A stretch of 40,861 bases of DNA, taken from assembly GCA_943914515.1 (NCBI GenBank), contig CALUCI010000029.1, forward strand, positions 1 to 40,861. Reading direction: 5' to 3'. A program made the position numbers and the translations under genes. This DNA comes from an uncultured Pseudomonas sp. (GTDB lineage Bacteria > Pseudomonadota > Gammaproteobacteria > Pseudomonadales > Pseudomonadaceae). Positions 8,040 to 16,425 of the stretch are shown in pieces (position 1 is the stretch's first letter; the number at the start of each line of letters is the position of its first letter). The notes beneath the pieces are model-generated. The model ran no database searches and was not told the origin of the DNA. It was given only the letters and a program-made list of their open reading frames with translations.

Positions 8040-9530
8040 TCAGGCCAGATCGACGAAAACGCTTTTCGTCTCGGTGTAGGCGTCGATGACGTTCTTGCCC
8101 ATTTCCCGGCCCCAGCCGGATTGCTTGTAACCGCCGAAGGGCGAAGCCGGATCGACGACGTTCCAGCAGTTGATCCATACCGAACCGGCCTTGAGCTGCG
8201 CCGCCAGGCGATGGGCCGCGCGCAGGTCGTTGGTCCACAGGCCGGCCGCCAGGCCATAGGGCGAATCGTTGGCGCGGGCGACCAGTTCTTCCGGCTCGGA
8301 CCAGCTCATGACCGTGAGCACCGGGCCGAAGATTTCCTCCCGGGCAACGCAGGCACGCTCCTGGCGGTCGAGGAAGACGCTGGGCTGGATGAAATGACCG
8401 CGCTCCAGGTGTGCAGGGCGCTGGCCGCCGCAGATCAGTTCGGCACCGTCCTGCACGCCGCGCTGCAGGTAGCCCTGGACCGTCTCCAACTGGCGTTGCG
8501 AGACCAGCGGCCCGAGGGTCGTGGCCGGATCGAGGCCCGCCCCGATCACGTGAGCGGCGGCATGCTTGCGCAGTTCGTCGAGTACCGGTTCGAGCACCGA
8601 TTCGTGCACATACAGCCGCGAACCTGCAGTGCAGACCTGGCCCTGGTTGTAGAAGATGCCGTCGGCCGCACCCTTGGCCGCGCGGGCGATGTCGGCGTCG
8701 GCAAGGATGATGTTCGGCGACTTGCCACCCAGCTCCAGCGACACCTTCTTCATGTTGCCGGTGGCGGCCTGGGCGATCAGCCGGCCGACCTGGGTGGAGC
8801 CGGTGAAGGCGATCTTGTCGACGTCCGGGTGCTGCGCCAGCGGCGAGCCGGTACGTACCCCCTGGCCGGTGATCAGGTTGACCACACCGGCAGGGAAGCC
8901 TGCAGCCTCGATCAGTTGCACCAGGCGGATGGCTACCAGCGGCGTCTGCTCGGCCGGCTTGAGCACCGCCGTGCAACCGGTGGCGAGTACCGGGCCGAGC
9001 TTCCACACGCACATGGTCAGGGGAAAATTCCACGGCACGATCAGCGCGCAGACACCCACTGGCTCGCGCAAGGTGTAGTTGAGCATGGGGTTGCCGCTGG
9101 CCGGCGACACCGGCAGCGTGCTGCCCTCGATCTTGCTCGGCCAGCCGGCGAAGTAGCGGATGATATTGGCCGCGCTGGCGGCCTCGCCCCGGGCATTGCC
9201 GATGGGTTTGCCGTTCTCCAGGGTGATCAGTTGCGCCAGCTCTTCGTTGTGGCGTTCCAGCAGGTCGGCAAGACGCAGCATCAGCAGCCCGCGGCGCGCC
9301 GGCGAGCATTGCCGCCAAGGCCCTTCGAAGGCCGCCCGCGCCGCGGCGACGGCGTCGTTGACCTCCGCTTCGCCCGCTTGCGCGACCCCGGTGAGTACCG
9401 CCTGATCGGCGGGGTTCTCGACGTCGAAGCGTGCCCCGTCGCCGGCGTCCTGCCAGGTGCCGGCGATGAACAGGCGACCCGGGCGGGAAAGAAACGCCCG
9501 AACCTCGGGCAAGAGTTCCAGTGTGCTCAT
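8040..9530 (-). CDS. NAD(P)-dependent aldehyde dehydrogenase
   Basis: 496 residues, full-length ALDH superfamily. Landmarks: the cofactor region PWNFPLTM (166-173) and FTGSTQVGR (242-250), general base Glu266 in LELGGK, nucleophile Cys300 in NQGQVCTAGSRLYV, and PFGGYKQSGWGRE near the C-terminus. It oxidises an aldehyde to its acid. The gene immediately downstream of the ThDP enzyme encodes it, 10 bp apart, so the pair could turn a 2-oxo acid into an aldehyde and then a carboxylate, as in the mandelate pathway (MdlC/MdlD). GAGGAG supports the start. The aldehyde is not identifiable from sequence. Confidence 0.93.
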   Translation of the reverse strand: MSTLELLPEVRAFLSRPGRLFIAGTWQDAGDGARFDVENPADQAVLTGVAQAGEAEVNDAVAAARAAFEGPWRQCSPARRGLLMLRLADLLERHNEELAQLITLENGKPIGNARGEAASAANIIRYFAGWPSKIEGSTLPVSPASGNPMLNYTLREPVGVCALIVPWNFPLTMCVWKLGPVLATGCTAVLKPAEQTPLVAIRLVQLIEAAGFPAGVVNLITGQGVRTGSPLAQHPDVDKIAFTGSTQVGRLIAQAATGNMKKVSLELGGKSPNIILADADIARAAKGAADGIFYNQGQVCTAGSRLYVHESVLEPVLDELRKHAAAHVIGAGLDPATTLGPLVSQRQLETVQGYLQRGVQDGAELICGGQRPAHLERGHFIQPSVFLDRQERACVAREEIFGPVLTVMSWSEPEELVARANDSPYGLAAGLWTNDLRAAHRLAAQLKAGSVWINCWNVVDPASPFGGYKQSGWGREMGKNVIDAYTETKSVFVDLA

Positions 9531-9540
9531 CAGTTGCTCC

Positions 9541-11082
9541 TCAGAGGGCCATTTCGATCAGGAACGGACCGTTCGAAGCCTTGGCCTCGGCCAGGGCGCG
9601 GTGCAGGTCGCCGTTGCTGTGCACGGTGCAGGCCGGGACGCCATAGCCTTGGGCCAGGGCCTTCCAGTCCACGCGCGGGCGATCCAGCTCGGTCAGGCTC
9701 AGGGCCTGCGGGCCGAACTCGGTCACGCCGAAGCGGCGCAGCTCGTTCTGCAAGATCGCGTAGCGGTGGTTCGCGGCGATGAGGATCACCACCGGCAATT
9801 GCTCGCGGGCGATGCTCCACAGGGTCTGGATGGTGTATTGCGCGCTGCCGTCCGACTGCAGGCAGAACACCCGGTTGCCACGCTCGGCCAGCGCCGCGCC
9901 GAAGCCCACCGGAATGCCCTGGCCGATGGCGCCACCGGTGTTGGTCATGACCCGATGCCGTTCGGCCCGGGCCGAGGCGGTGAAGAACGGGTAGCCACAG
10001 GTGCCGCCCTCGACCGAAACGATGCTGTCGCGGGGCAGCGCCGCCGCCAGCACACGCCCCACCGACTGCGGCGACAGGGCTTCAGCGGGATCCGGCAGTT
10101 CCACGCCTACCGGCGCCGGCTCGCAGGCGGGTGCCCGCAACGCCTCGGCCAGTGCGGCAAGGGCGCCGCTGACGTCATCACCGACTTCGGCCAGGTGCAA
10201 CAGACGGTCAGGCTCGGCCAGTCGCGAGGCGATGCCCTCGTAGCCGAAATAGCTGATCGGCTCCGGCACACCCGCGCAGACCACGGCGTCGTACTGGTCG
10301 AGGATTTCGATGGCCACTTCCGGGAAATACGGCAGGCGGTCCAGATCGGGCAGGCCACCACCACGCTGACTGAGGCGCGGAAAGGTCTCGGCGAACAGCT
10401 TCACTCCGGGCAGTTGCGCCAGTCGGCCGGCCGCTTGCAGGCCGGCCTCGCTCAAGCCTTCGTCGCCGACGATGAACACCAGCTTGCGCCCGGCACGCAG
10501 CGCGGCCGCCACACTTTCGACACGGTCTCCGGCGAAGCGCCGCAGCGGCGCACCCAGGGCAGTGAAGCGCGGCTCGACCGCGACATCGCGGGCCTGCAGG
10601 TCCATCGGCAGGATCAGGCTGGCGATCCGCCCGGCGGGTTGCCAGGCCGCACGCACGGCGCTCTGCAGGTCTTCGGCGAGGCCGTCGGCGGATTTCGATG
10701 TGCGGACCCAGCCCGACACTGCCCCGGCCAGTGCCGTGATGTCGCTGGCCAGGGGCGGATCGTAGTTGACGTGCCAGGAGGCGTGATCACCGATCACGTT
10801 GACGATCGGCGTATTGGCCCGACGGGCGTTGTGCAGGTTGGCAATGCCGTTGGCGAAGCCCGGGCCCAGATGCGTGAGGGTCATCGCCGGACGCCCGGCG
10901 ATCCGCCCGTAGCCATCCGCGGCGCCGGTGCAAACCCCTTCGAACAGCGACAGCACCGGCTTCAGTGCGGGCTCGCTCGCCAGTGCCGCCACCAGTGGAA
11001 TTTCAGTGGTTCCCGGGTTGGCGAAGCAGTACTCGATCCCGCTTGCCACCGCCGCCTTTACCAGTAATTGCGCGCCATTCAT
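9541..11082 (-). CDS. Thiamine diphosphate-dependent enzyme (benzoylformate decarboxylase/acetolactate synthase-like)
   Basis: 513 residues from the ATG at 11082, preceded by GAGGGG; an upstream in-frame ATG at 11145 would include promoter-like AT-rich DNA and is rejected. N-terminal Pyr domain: ANPGTTEIPL and LSLFEGVCTGAADGYGR, with Glu48 as the ThDP-activating glutamate. C-terminal PP domain: the GDG-N type motif QSDGSAQYTIQTLW and IAANHRYAIL. It is shorter than acetolactate synthase (about 560-590) and close to benzoylformate decarboxylase (about 528), so decarboxylation of a 2-oxo acid is my best guess. It is the first gene of the leftward operon, divergent from the IclR gene. Confidence 0.88.
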   Translation of the reverse strand: MNGAQLLVKAAVASGIEYCFANPGTTEIPLVAALASEPALKPVLSLFEGVCTGAADGYGRIAGRPAMTLTHLGPGFANGIANLHNARRANTPIVNVIGDHASWHVNYDPPLASDITALAGAVSGWVRTSKSADGLAEDLQSAVRAAWQPAGRIASLILPMDLQARDVAVEPRFTALGAPLRRFAGDRVESVAAALRAGRKLVFIVGDEGLSEAGLQAAGRLAQLPGVKLFAETFPRLSQRGGGLPDLDRLPYFPEVAIEILDQYDAVVCAGVPEPISYFGYEGIASRLAEPDRLLHLAEVGDDVSGALAALAEALRAPACEPAPVGVELPDPAEALSPQSVGRVLAAALPRDSIVSVEGGTCGYPFFTASARAERHRVMTNTGGAIGQGIPVGFGAALAERGNRVFCLQSDGSAQYTIQTLWSIAREQLPVVILIAANHRYAILQNELRRFGVTEFGPQALSLTELDRPRVDWKALAQGYGVPACTVHSNGDLHRALAEAKASNGPFLIEMAL

Positions 11083-11117
11083 TTTCAGCCCCTCAGGGTT
11101 CGGCCGTTTCAGATGGA

Positions 11118-11188
11118 GAGATTTATCACACAAACAAACCATCAAAACAACTCAATTTTTGTCGTTTTACTCATAATCTGAGATTTAT
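11118..11188. promoter_or_regulatory. Direct repeat GAGATTTAT, possible regulator sites
   Basis: The nonamer GAGATTTAT occurs at 11118-11126 and again at 11180-11188, 62 bp apart, close to six helical turns. The first copy overlaps the candidate -10 of the catabolic operon. The second is followed by TTTATG...CATAAA, a short inverted repeat. In a divergent IclR intergenic region these are plausible operator sites. Confidence 0.3.
11122..11150 (-). promoter_or_regulatory. Candidate sigma-70 promoter of the leftward catabolic operon
   Basis: On the minus strand TTGTTT (11145-11150) and GATAAA (11122-11127) are separated by 17 bp, and TGT directly precedes the -10, giving an extended -10. It lies about 40 bp upstream of the ThDP gene start, in a markedly AT-rich stretch of an otherwise GC-rich window. 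This is a pattern match, not proof. Confidence 0.35.
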
Positions 11189-11324
11189 GCAAAATAACCA
11201 CAGTCATAAACGCTCTTCCCCAGCTATTTTTCTCAGGACAAATGCCCTATCCTTCGCCCCCATCGAGGCATGCCGGGCGCGATCGCCCGCACCTCTGCCC
11301 ACACCGTTCAATCCCGGGAGCAAG

Positions 11325-12059
11325 ATGAGTAGCCTGAGCAAGATGCTGAGCGTGCTGGACCTGTTCAGCCCGCAGACCCTGAAGATCGATCCGGAGTCGA
11401 TCGCCGAGCGCATGGGCCTGTCCCGGGCGACCGTGTACCGTTACGTCAAGGACTTGTGCGAGGCGGGCCTGCTGGTGCGGGTCGATGCCGGCAACTACGG
11501 CCTGGGCCCGCGGATCATCGAACTGGACTGGATGATGCGGCAGTACGATCCGATCCTGATCGCCGGCCGCGAGCTGATGCACGAGCTGTCGCAGGAGACC
11601 GGGCTGGCGGTGTTCGCCAGCGTTTTCTACGACGGCAGGATCATCAACACCTACATCGCCGAGCCCACCGATACCTACCAGTTCGCCTTCGGTCGCGGGC
11701 AGCCGCTGCCGTTCTTTCGTGGCGCCCAGTCCAAGGTGCTGATCGCCTATCAGAAAGGCCGGCGCCTGCAGCGCCTGTTCGAGGAACGGCTGGCCGGCGA
11801 CCCGGACAGCCCCTACGACTGGGACAGCTTCTCCAAGGCCGCGCGGAAGATCCGCAAGGACGGCTACTGCGTCACCCACGACGAACTGAACCTGGGCCTG
11901 ACCGGTATCGCTGCGCCGATCATCGGCCACGACAGCGACGAGATCCTCGGCAGCCTGGCGGCCGTGGGCACCAGCGCCAACTTCCAGTTGCTGCGCCAGG
12001 AAGCGGTGACCGAGCGGGTCATGGAGACCGCCCGGCGCATCGCCGCCAGGCTGCACTGA
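11325..12059 (+). CDS. IclR-family transcriptional regulator
   Basis: 244 residues from the ATG at 11325, preceded by GGGAG; the frame is open much further upstream but without homology. The N-terminal winged helix is MLSVLDLFSPQTLKIDPESI then AERMGLSRATVYRYVKDLC. The C-terminal IclR effector domain follows (MHELSQETGLAVFASVFYDG, RGAQSKVLIAYQ, GLTGIAAPIIGHDSDEILGSL). It is divergent from the ThDP-enzyme operon across a 242-bp AT-rich region, the classic arrangement for an IclR regulator controlling its neighbour. The linker helix region is shorter than in many members. The effector is probably a pathway intermediate. Confidence 0.92.
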   Translation: MSSLSKMLSVLDLFSPQTLKIDPESIAERMGLSRATVYRYVKDLCEAGLLVRVDAGNYGLGPRIIELDWMMRQYDPILIAGRELMHELSQETGLAVFASVFYDGRIINTYIAEPTDTYQFAFGRGQPLPFFRGAQSKVLIAYQKGRRLQRLFEERLAGDPDSPYDWDSFSKAARKIRKDGYCVTHDELNLGLTGIAAPIIGHDSDEILGSLAAVGTSANFQLLRQEAVTERVMETARRIAARLH

Positions 12060-12068
12060 CGACAACCC

Positions 12069-12098
12069 CCGCCGGGGCCGCCAATGCAGCCCCGGCGG
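12069..12098. terminator. Hairpin between converging IclR and porin genes
   Basis: A perfect 10-bp stem (CCGCCGGGGC paired with GCCCCGGCGG) with a 10-base loop fills the 43-bp gap between the two convergent stops. No T run follows on either side, so if it terminates it does so by stem strength or with Rho. Confidence 0.5.
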
Positions 12099-12102
12099 CG
12101 AC

Positions 12103-13428
12103 TCAGAACGGCACCGCAAGCGTGATCTGGCTGTACACATTGGTGCCATTGCCACCGACCTGGTTACCGCCGCTCCCGGCGTCCTTTTCCGGTTTGTAGA
12201 GGCCGATCAGCGGTGTGACGATCAGGTGCTCGCTGACCGCCCATTCCACGTACAGATCCAGTTCCCGGGCATCGAGGTTCAACGCCGAGCGCGTGTTGAC
12301 GCTGTTGATGTCGTAATACAGCGCCCCGAGCGTGACATCCTCGCGCGGATGGGCCAGCAGCCCCAGGTGATGGATGCCGACATTGGTCGCGAACGGCCCC
12401 GAGTAGTTGGCCGCCACTTCGCCCTGGAACCAGGTGCCGTAGCCGGTGCTCTGGCCGGTGAACAGCGAATCCCACGCCTCGGAATAGCGGGAATAGCGGT
12501 AGGTCAGCTTGGGTGTCCAGGGCAGTTCCGAGAAGCTGTACGCCGCCTCGCCGTACCACGCGGTTTCGTCTCCCTCGCGCTTGTGCTGGCGGGCATATTC
12601 GAAGGCGAAGAAGGCATCGGGAATACCGGCACTGCCCTCCCCGCGGATGCTGTAGACGTTCATGCCATCGCGCTGGCGCTGGAAGTCGCTGGCCCATTGC
12701 TCGTTCACATCCAGCCCGTGGACCCAGGTCAGGCCGAGGGTGCCGAGGGCGTTGCTGTAGTCGAGCGTACCGGCGGCCAGTTCGGTTTCGGCCTGGGCGC
12801 GGTTGTCCGATTTGATCCAGGCAAGGCTGCCATGCACGCCGTCCTGCCCGCCCAGACGCAGCACCGCCGTGCGGTCGAAGGCGTGGCGAGCCGCCAGGTA
12901 GTAGGCGCCGCCGCGATTCAAGGCGCCGTCGGCCGGCCCTTTGCCCAGGTTGGGACCATCGTCGTTGACCAGAAAACCGCGCCCCAGCCGGACAGCCTGG
13001 CGCCCTGCGGAAACATCCACCCCGTCCTTGCCCAACAGCGGAAACAGATCGCCGGAACGCCAGCCGAGGTACGCATCCTCGATCTTGGTGGTGCGCTCGG
13101 AGCCGACGCTATTGCCACCGGCGTCGCCGTCGCCCCAGGTACCGGAACTGACCAGGGCGAAGGCGCCATACAGACTGCCTGCGCCACCCAATCGCTGGTC
13201 GCCACTCAGGCCGTACTTGATGAAGCCCTCGCGCCAGGTGGAACCGCCGGACGTGCCATCGTAGTTCTTGCGGCTGTTGAACAGGCCGTACACCGCCAGG
13301 ACGTCGGCGTTGAGGTGCGAGTCGTCGTCGCCATACAGCTCGTAGGCCTGGGCCGGAACCGCGGATCCCAGGGCGATCGAAAGCGCAAGGCCGCGGCGCG
13401 CGGCCCTGTTGAACAAGGTGCTGGACAT
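12103..13428 (-). CDS. Outer-membrane porin (alginate-export-family-like beta-barrel)
   Basis: 441 residues. A Sec signal peptide is evident: positively charged MSSTLFNRAARR, hydrophobic GLALSIALGSA, and cleavage after VPAQA. The mature protein alternates aromatic and polar residues and ends in Phe (ITLAVPF), as outer-membrane barrels do. Stretches such as NRGGAYYLAARHAFDRTAV and YGTWFQGEVAANYSGPF fit the alginate-export porin family by recall. The start at 13428 has AGGAG upstream; an in-frame ATG at 13458 would spoil the signal peptide. It follows the aminotransferase gene after a hairpin and likely admits that pathway's substrate. Confidence 0.85.
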   Translation of the reverse strand: MSSTLFNRAARRGLALSIALGSAVPAQAYELYGDDDSHLNADVLAVYGLFNSRKNYDGTSGGSTWREGFIKYGLSGDQRLGGAGSLYGAFALVSSGTWGDGDAGGNSVGSERTTKIEDAYLGWRSGDLFPLLGKDGVDVSAGRQAVRLGRGFLVNDDGPNLGKGPADGALNRGGAYYLAARHAFDRTAVLRLGGQDGVHGSLAWIKSDNRAQAETELAAGTLDYSNALGTLGLTWVHGLDVNEQWASDFQRQRDGMNVYSIRGEGSAGIPDAFFAFEYARQHKREGDETAWYGEAAYSFSELPWTPKLTYRYSRYSEAWDSLFTGQSTGYGTWFQGEVAANYSGPFATNVGIHHLGLLAHPREDVTLGALYYDINSVNTRSALNLDARELDLYVEWAVSEHLIVTPLIGLYKPEKDAGSGGNQVGGNGTNVYSQITLAVPF

Positions 13429-13477
13429 GCAAGTGCTCCTGTGTGCCTTGGCAGGCATTCTTATCAGTGCAGGGAAA

Positions 13478-13502
13478 GGCCACCGCCAAGGCGGAGGTGG
13501 CC
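13478..13502 (-). terminator. Hairpin between aminotransferase and porin genes
   Basis: An inverted repeat GGCCACCGCC...GGCGGAGGTGGCC with a tiny loop starts about nine bases past the aminotransferase stop on the minus strand and is followed by TTTCCC. It could be a leaky terminator or an RNA-processing hairpin that sets porin expression apart from the enzymes. Confidence 0.4.
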
Positions 13503-13510
13503 GGGGAACA

Positions 13511-14935
13511 TCAACGGCAGCGGGACAGCGCGCTATCGAGGGCGGCGGCGATCTGCCCGGCCTCTTCCGAGGTCAGGGTCAAGGGCGGCGACAGGATGAT
13601 CTTGCTGCCCACCGGCCGCACCAGTACGCCCTCGTCGCGCGCGGCCTCTGCGATACGTGCGGCGTGCCCGGCGGCAGGGTCCACCGGCTGGCGGGTGGTT
13701 TTGTCGGTGACCAGGTCGAGGGCAATCATCAAGCCCTTGCCGCGCACCTCGCCCACCACCGCGTAGCGCTCGCTCAACGGCTGTAGCTGGGCCAGCAACT
13801 GGCTGCCGATCTTCGCCGCATTGCCCGGCAAATCCTCGGCCTCGACGATATCGAGGACCGCCAGCGCCGCCGCGCAGGCGGTCGGGTGACCGCTGTAGGT
13901 GTAGCCATGCATGACGAAGCTGGCGAAGCCCGGAGCATGCTCGATGCCCTCGGCCACGCGCTGGTTGAACACCGTTGCGCCCAGCGGGATGTAGCCGGCG
14001 GAAATGCCCTTGGCCAGGCACAGGATGTCCGGCGCCACGCCCCAGCCGCGACTGCCCAGCAGACAGCCGGAACGGCCGAAGCCGGTGACCACTTCGTCGG
14101 CGATCAGCAGGATCTCGTAGCGGTCGCAGACCTCGCGCAGGCGCTGCCAGTAATTGGCCGGCGGCACGATCACGCCCCCTGCGCCCTGCACCGGTTCGGC
14201 GATCAGCGCGGCGAAGCTGTGCGGGCCGTACAGGGCGATGGTCTCTTCCAGTTGGCGGATGCAGTGCTCGGTCAGTTCTTCGGGGTCACGGCAGTTCCAC
14301 GGATTGCGGTACAGCCAGGGCGTGTCGAGGCTGTGGCAGCCGCTCAGCAGTTGCCCGTGGTTGTAGTGATAGACACCATTGCCGCCCACCGACGTGCCAC
14401 CGATGTGCACCCCGTGATAGCCGTTGCGCAGGGACAGAAAGCGCGTACGTCCCGGCTGGCCGCTGGCGATCCAGTACTGGCGGGCCATTTTCAGGGCGGT
14501 TTCCACCGCATCGGAGCCGCCGCTGCTGAACAGCACCCGCGACATGTTTTCCCGGGCGAACATCGAGGTCAGGCGCTCGGCCAGGTCGTAGACACGCGGG
14601 TGGGCGATGCCATCGAAGGTCTGGTAGTAGGCGAGCTCGTCGAGCTGGCGAACGATGGCGGCCTTCACTTCCGCACGGTTGTGCCCGACGTTGACATTCC
14701 ACAGCCCGCCGACGCCGTCGAGCATGCGTTTGCCGTCGACATCGGTGATGTAGTTGCCGTCGGCACTGGCGATGATCAGGGTGTCGCCGCGATGCCCGGG
14801 CGCCGCACTGCCCATGGGGTGCCAGAATTTCTTCTCGGCGGTCTTGTAGTGCGCATAGGAAACCGGCTGCGCCGGGACCGATGCCCCGGCAGACGCTGGC
14901 AACGGCACGCCGGCGAAAAAGGTCTGCGTGCTCAT
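13511..14935 (-). CDS. Class III (omega) aminotransferase
   Basis: 474 residues, PLP-dependent fold type I, class III. It has the expected LFSSGGSDAVETALKMAR phosphate-binding stretch, NGYHG, Asp280 in LLIADEVVTGFGRSG for the pyridine nitrogen, and Schiff-base Lys309 in DILCLAKGISAGYIPLGA. It transfers an amino group from an amine or omega-amino acid, usually to pyruvate, giving an aldehyde or semialdehyde. The ATG at 14935 overlaps the upstream aldehyde dehydrogenase stop (ATGA); the longer frame upstream is a shadow. Coupling to that dehydrogenase makes an amine-to-acid route likely. Confidence 0.93.
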   Translation of the reverse strand: MSTQTFFAGVPLPASAGASVPAQPVSYAHYKTAEKKFWHPMGSAAPGHRGDTLIIASADGNYITDVDGKRMLDGVGGLWNVNVGHNRAEVKAAIVRQLDELAYYQTFDGIAHPRVYDLAERLTSMFARENMSRVLFSSGGSDAVETALKMARQYWIASGQPGRTRFLSLRNGYHGVHIGGTSVGGNGVYHYNHGQLLSGCHSLDTPWLYRNPWNCRDPEELTEHCIRQLEETIALYGPHSFAALIAEPVQGAGGVIVPPANYWQRLREVCDRYEILLIADEVVTGFGRSGCLLGSRGWGVAPDILCLAKGISAGYIPLGATVFNQRVAEGIEHAPGFASFVMHGYTYSGHPTACAAALAVLDIVEAEDLPGNAAKIGSQLLAQLQPLSERYAVVGEVRGKGLMIALDLVTDKTTRQPVDPAAGHAARIAEAARDEGVLVRPVGSKIILSPPLTLTSEEAGQIAAALDSALSRCR

Positions 14936-16353
14936 GCCTTGCCCTCCTTGCGCACGAACAGCAACTGCTGGCCGGTGAACTCCAGCAGGCCCTCGACGCC
15001 GAACTCGACGCCGAAACCGGACATCTTGCTGCCGCCAAACGGCGTGTTCGGCTGGATCTGCGCATGGCAGTTGACCCAGGCCACACCGCTTTCCAGACGC
15101 GCCGCCAGCGCCTGCGCCTGAGCGGTATCCGGCCCCCACACCGAGCCGCCCAGGCCCATGCTGCTGGCGTTGGCGCGACGCAGGACATCCTCGACGTCGC
15201 CATAAGGGATCACCGGCAGGACAGGACCGAATTGCTCCTCGTCCACCAGACGATCGCCGTCGGTGACATCGGCAACGATAGTGGGCGGATAGAAATAGCC
15301 GCCACCGGCCGGGCGCTCACCACCACACAACACCCGGGCGCCGAGGCGACGGGCGTCCTCCACCAGTTCGGCGACCAGTTCCAGTTGCTCGAGGTTCTGC
15401 ACCGGGCCGAAGGTCACACCCGGCTCCAGGCCGTCCCCGACCACTTCACGACCGGCTCGCGCCGCCAGCGCGGCGACGCAGGCTTCGTACTGCGACTCGT
15501 GCACGTAGAGGCGCTTGAGGGCCGCGCAGGTCTGGCCCATGTTGAGAAACGCGGCGTCGAAAAGTGCATCGCTCACCGCGTCGATATCGGTGCCAGGCAA
15601 GACGATGGCGGCATCGTTGCCACCCAGTTCCAGGGTCAGGCGCTTGAGGTTGCTGGCCGCACCGCGCATCACGCTCTGCCCGGTCGGGGTGGAGCCGGTG
15701 AAGACGATTTTGTCGATACCGGGATGGGTGGTGATGGCGCTGCCGAAACCCTTCTCGCCGGTGACGATGTTGACCACCCCGGACGGCAGATGGCGGTCGA
15801 GGATCTGCACCAGCCGCAGCGTGCTCAGCGGGGTCAGGCTGGAGGGCTTGCTGACCACACAGTTGCCGGCGCGCAGGGCCGGGATGATGTGCCAGATGGC
15901 GATCATGAAGGGCCAGTTCCACGGCGTGATCGAGGCCACCACGCCCAGCGGTTTGCGGTGCAGCTCGACCCGTTGCGCCGGCGTGTCCTCCACCAGTTCC
16001 ACGGGGATCTCCAGGTCGGCGTTGTAGCGGGTCCAGGCCACGCCCCCCATGACCTCGGACATCGCCAGTGCCAGCGGCTTGCCCTGCTCGCGGACGATCA
16101 GCCGGGCCAGTTCGTCGGCTTCGCGCTCCATATCATCGGCGGCCTTGTGCAGCGCCACCCGCCGCGCTTCGTCACTGCTGCTGCGCCAACTGGCGAAAGC
16201 GGCACGGGCGGCGGCGACTGCGGCGTTCAACTGGTCGAGAGAACCTGCCGGACACTGGGCGAAAGGCTTGCCGGTGGCGGGGTTGATCACGGCGAATTCA
16301 CCGTTTTCCCCGCCCACCCGGGCGCCGCCGATCAATAGCTGAAAATCTTGCAT
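14932..16353 (-). CDS. NAD(P)-dependent (semi)aldehyde dehydrogenase
   Basis: 473 residues from the ATG at 16353, which has AGGA eight bases upstream; an ATG at 16362 would add three residues. Full ALDH fold: ITPWNWPFMIAIW, FTGSTPTGQ, Glu242 in LELGGND, Cys276 in NMGQTCAALKRLYVHE and PFGGSKMSGFGVE. It is distinct from the dehydrogenase at 8.0-9.5 kb. Overlapping the aminotransferase gene, it probably oxidises the aldehyde that enzyme releases. The class cannot be narrowed beyond semialdehyde-type by eye. Confidence 0.92.
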   Translation of the reverse strand: MQDFQLLIGGARVGGENGEFAVINPATGKPFAQCPAGSLDQLNAAVAAARAAFASWRSSSDEARRVALHKAADDMEREADELARLIVREQGKPLALAMSEVMGGVAWTRYNADLEIPVELVEDTPAQRVELHRKPLGVVASITPWNWPFMIAIWHIIPALRAGNCVVSKPSSLTPLSTLRLVQILDRHLPSGVVNIVTGEKGFGSAITTHPGIDKIVFTGSTPTGQSVMRGAASNLKRLTLELGGNDAAIVLPGTDIDAVSDALFDAAFLNMGQTCAALKRLYVHESQYEACVAALAARAGREVVGDGLEPGVTFGPVQNLEQLELVAELVEDARRLGARVLCGGERPAGGGYFYPPTIVADVTDGDRLVDEEQFGPVLPVIPYGDVEDVLRRANASSMGLGGSVWGPDTAQAQALAARLESGVAWVNCHAQIQPNTPFGGSKMSGFGVEFGVEGLLEFTGQQLLFVRKEGKA

Positions 16354-16373
16354 GGGACTCATCCTAGGCTGGG

Positions 16374-16392
16374 GCGGCGCCCGATGCGCCGC
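16374..16392 (-). terminator. Short hairpin between permease and aldehyde dehydrogenase genes
   Basis: GCGGCGC and GCGCCGC form a perfect 7-bp stem with a 5-base loop in the 72-bp gap. No T run is present, so an attenuating or processing role is as likely as termination. Confidence 0.3.
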
Positions 16393-16425
16393 GGCACAGA
16401 AATCGTGTGACGTGAAAGGAAGGGC

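Noticed and set aside
5704..8079. A 791-codon plus-strand open frame across four minus-strand genes
   Set aside because: It spans several real genes, including their start and ribosome sites, and carries no family signature.
8014..9318. Long N-terminal extension of the short-chain dehydrogenase frame
   Set aside because: It overlaps the aldehyde dehydrogenase out of frame; homology begins exactly at the ATG at 8013.
10965..11324. Upstream extension of the IclR frame
   Set aside because: It crosses the AT-rich divergent promoter region and the start of the ThDP gene, and has no homology.
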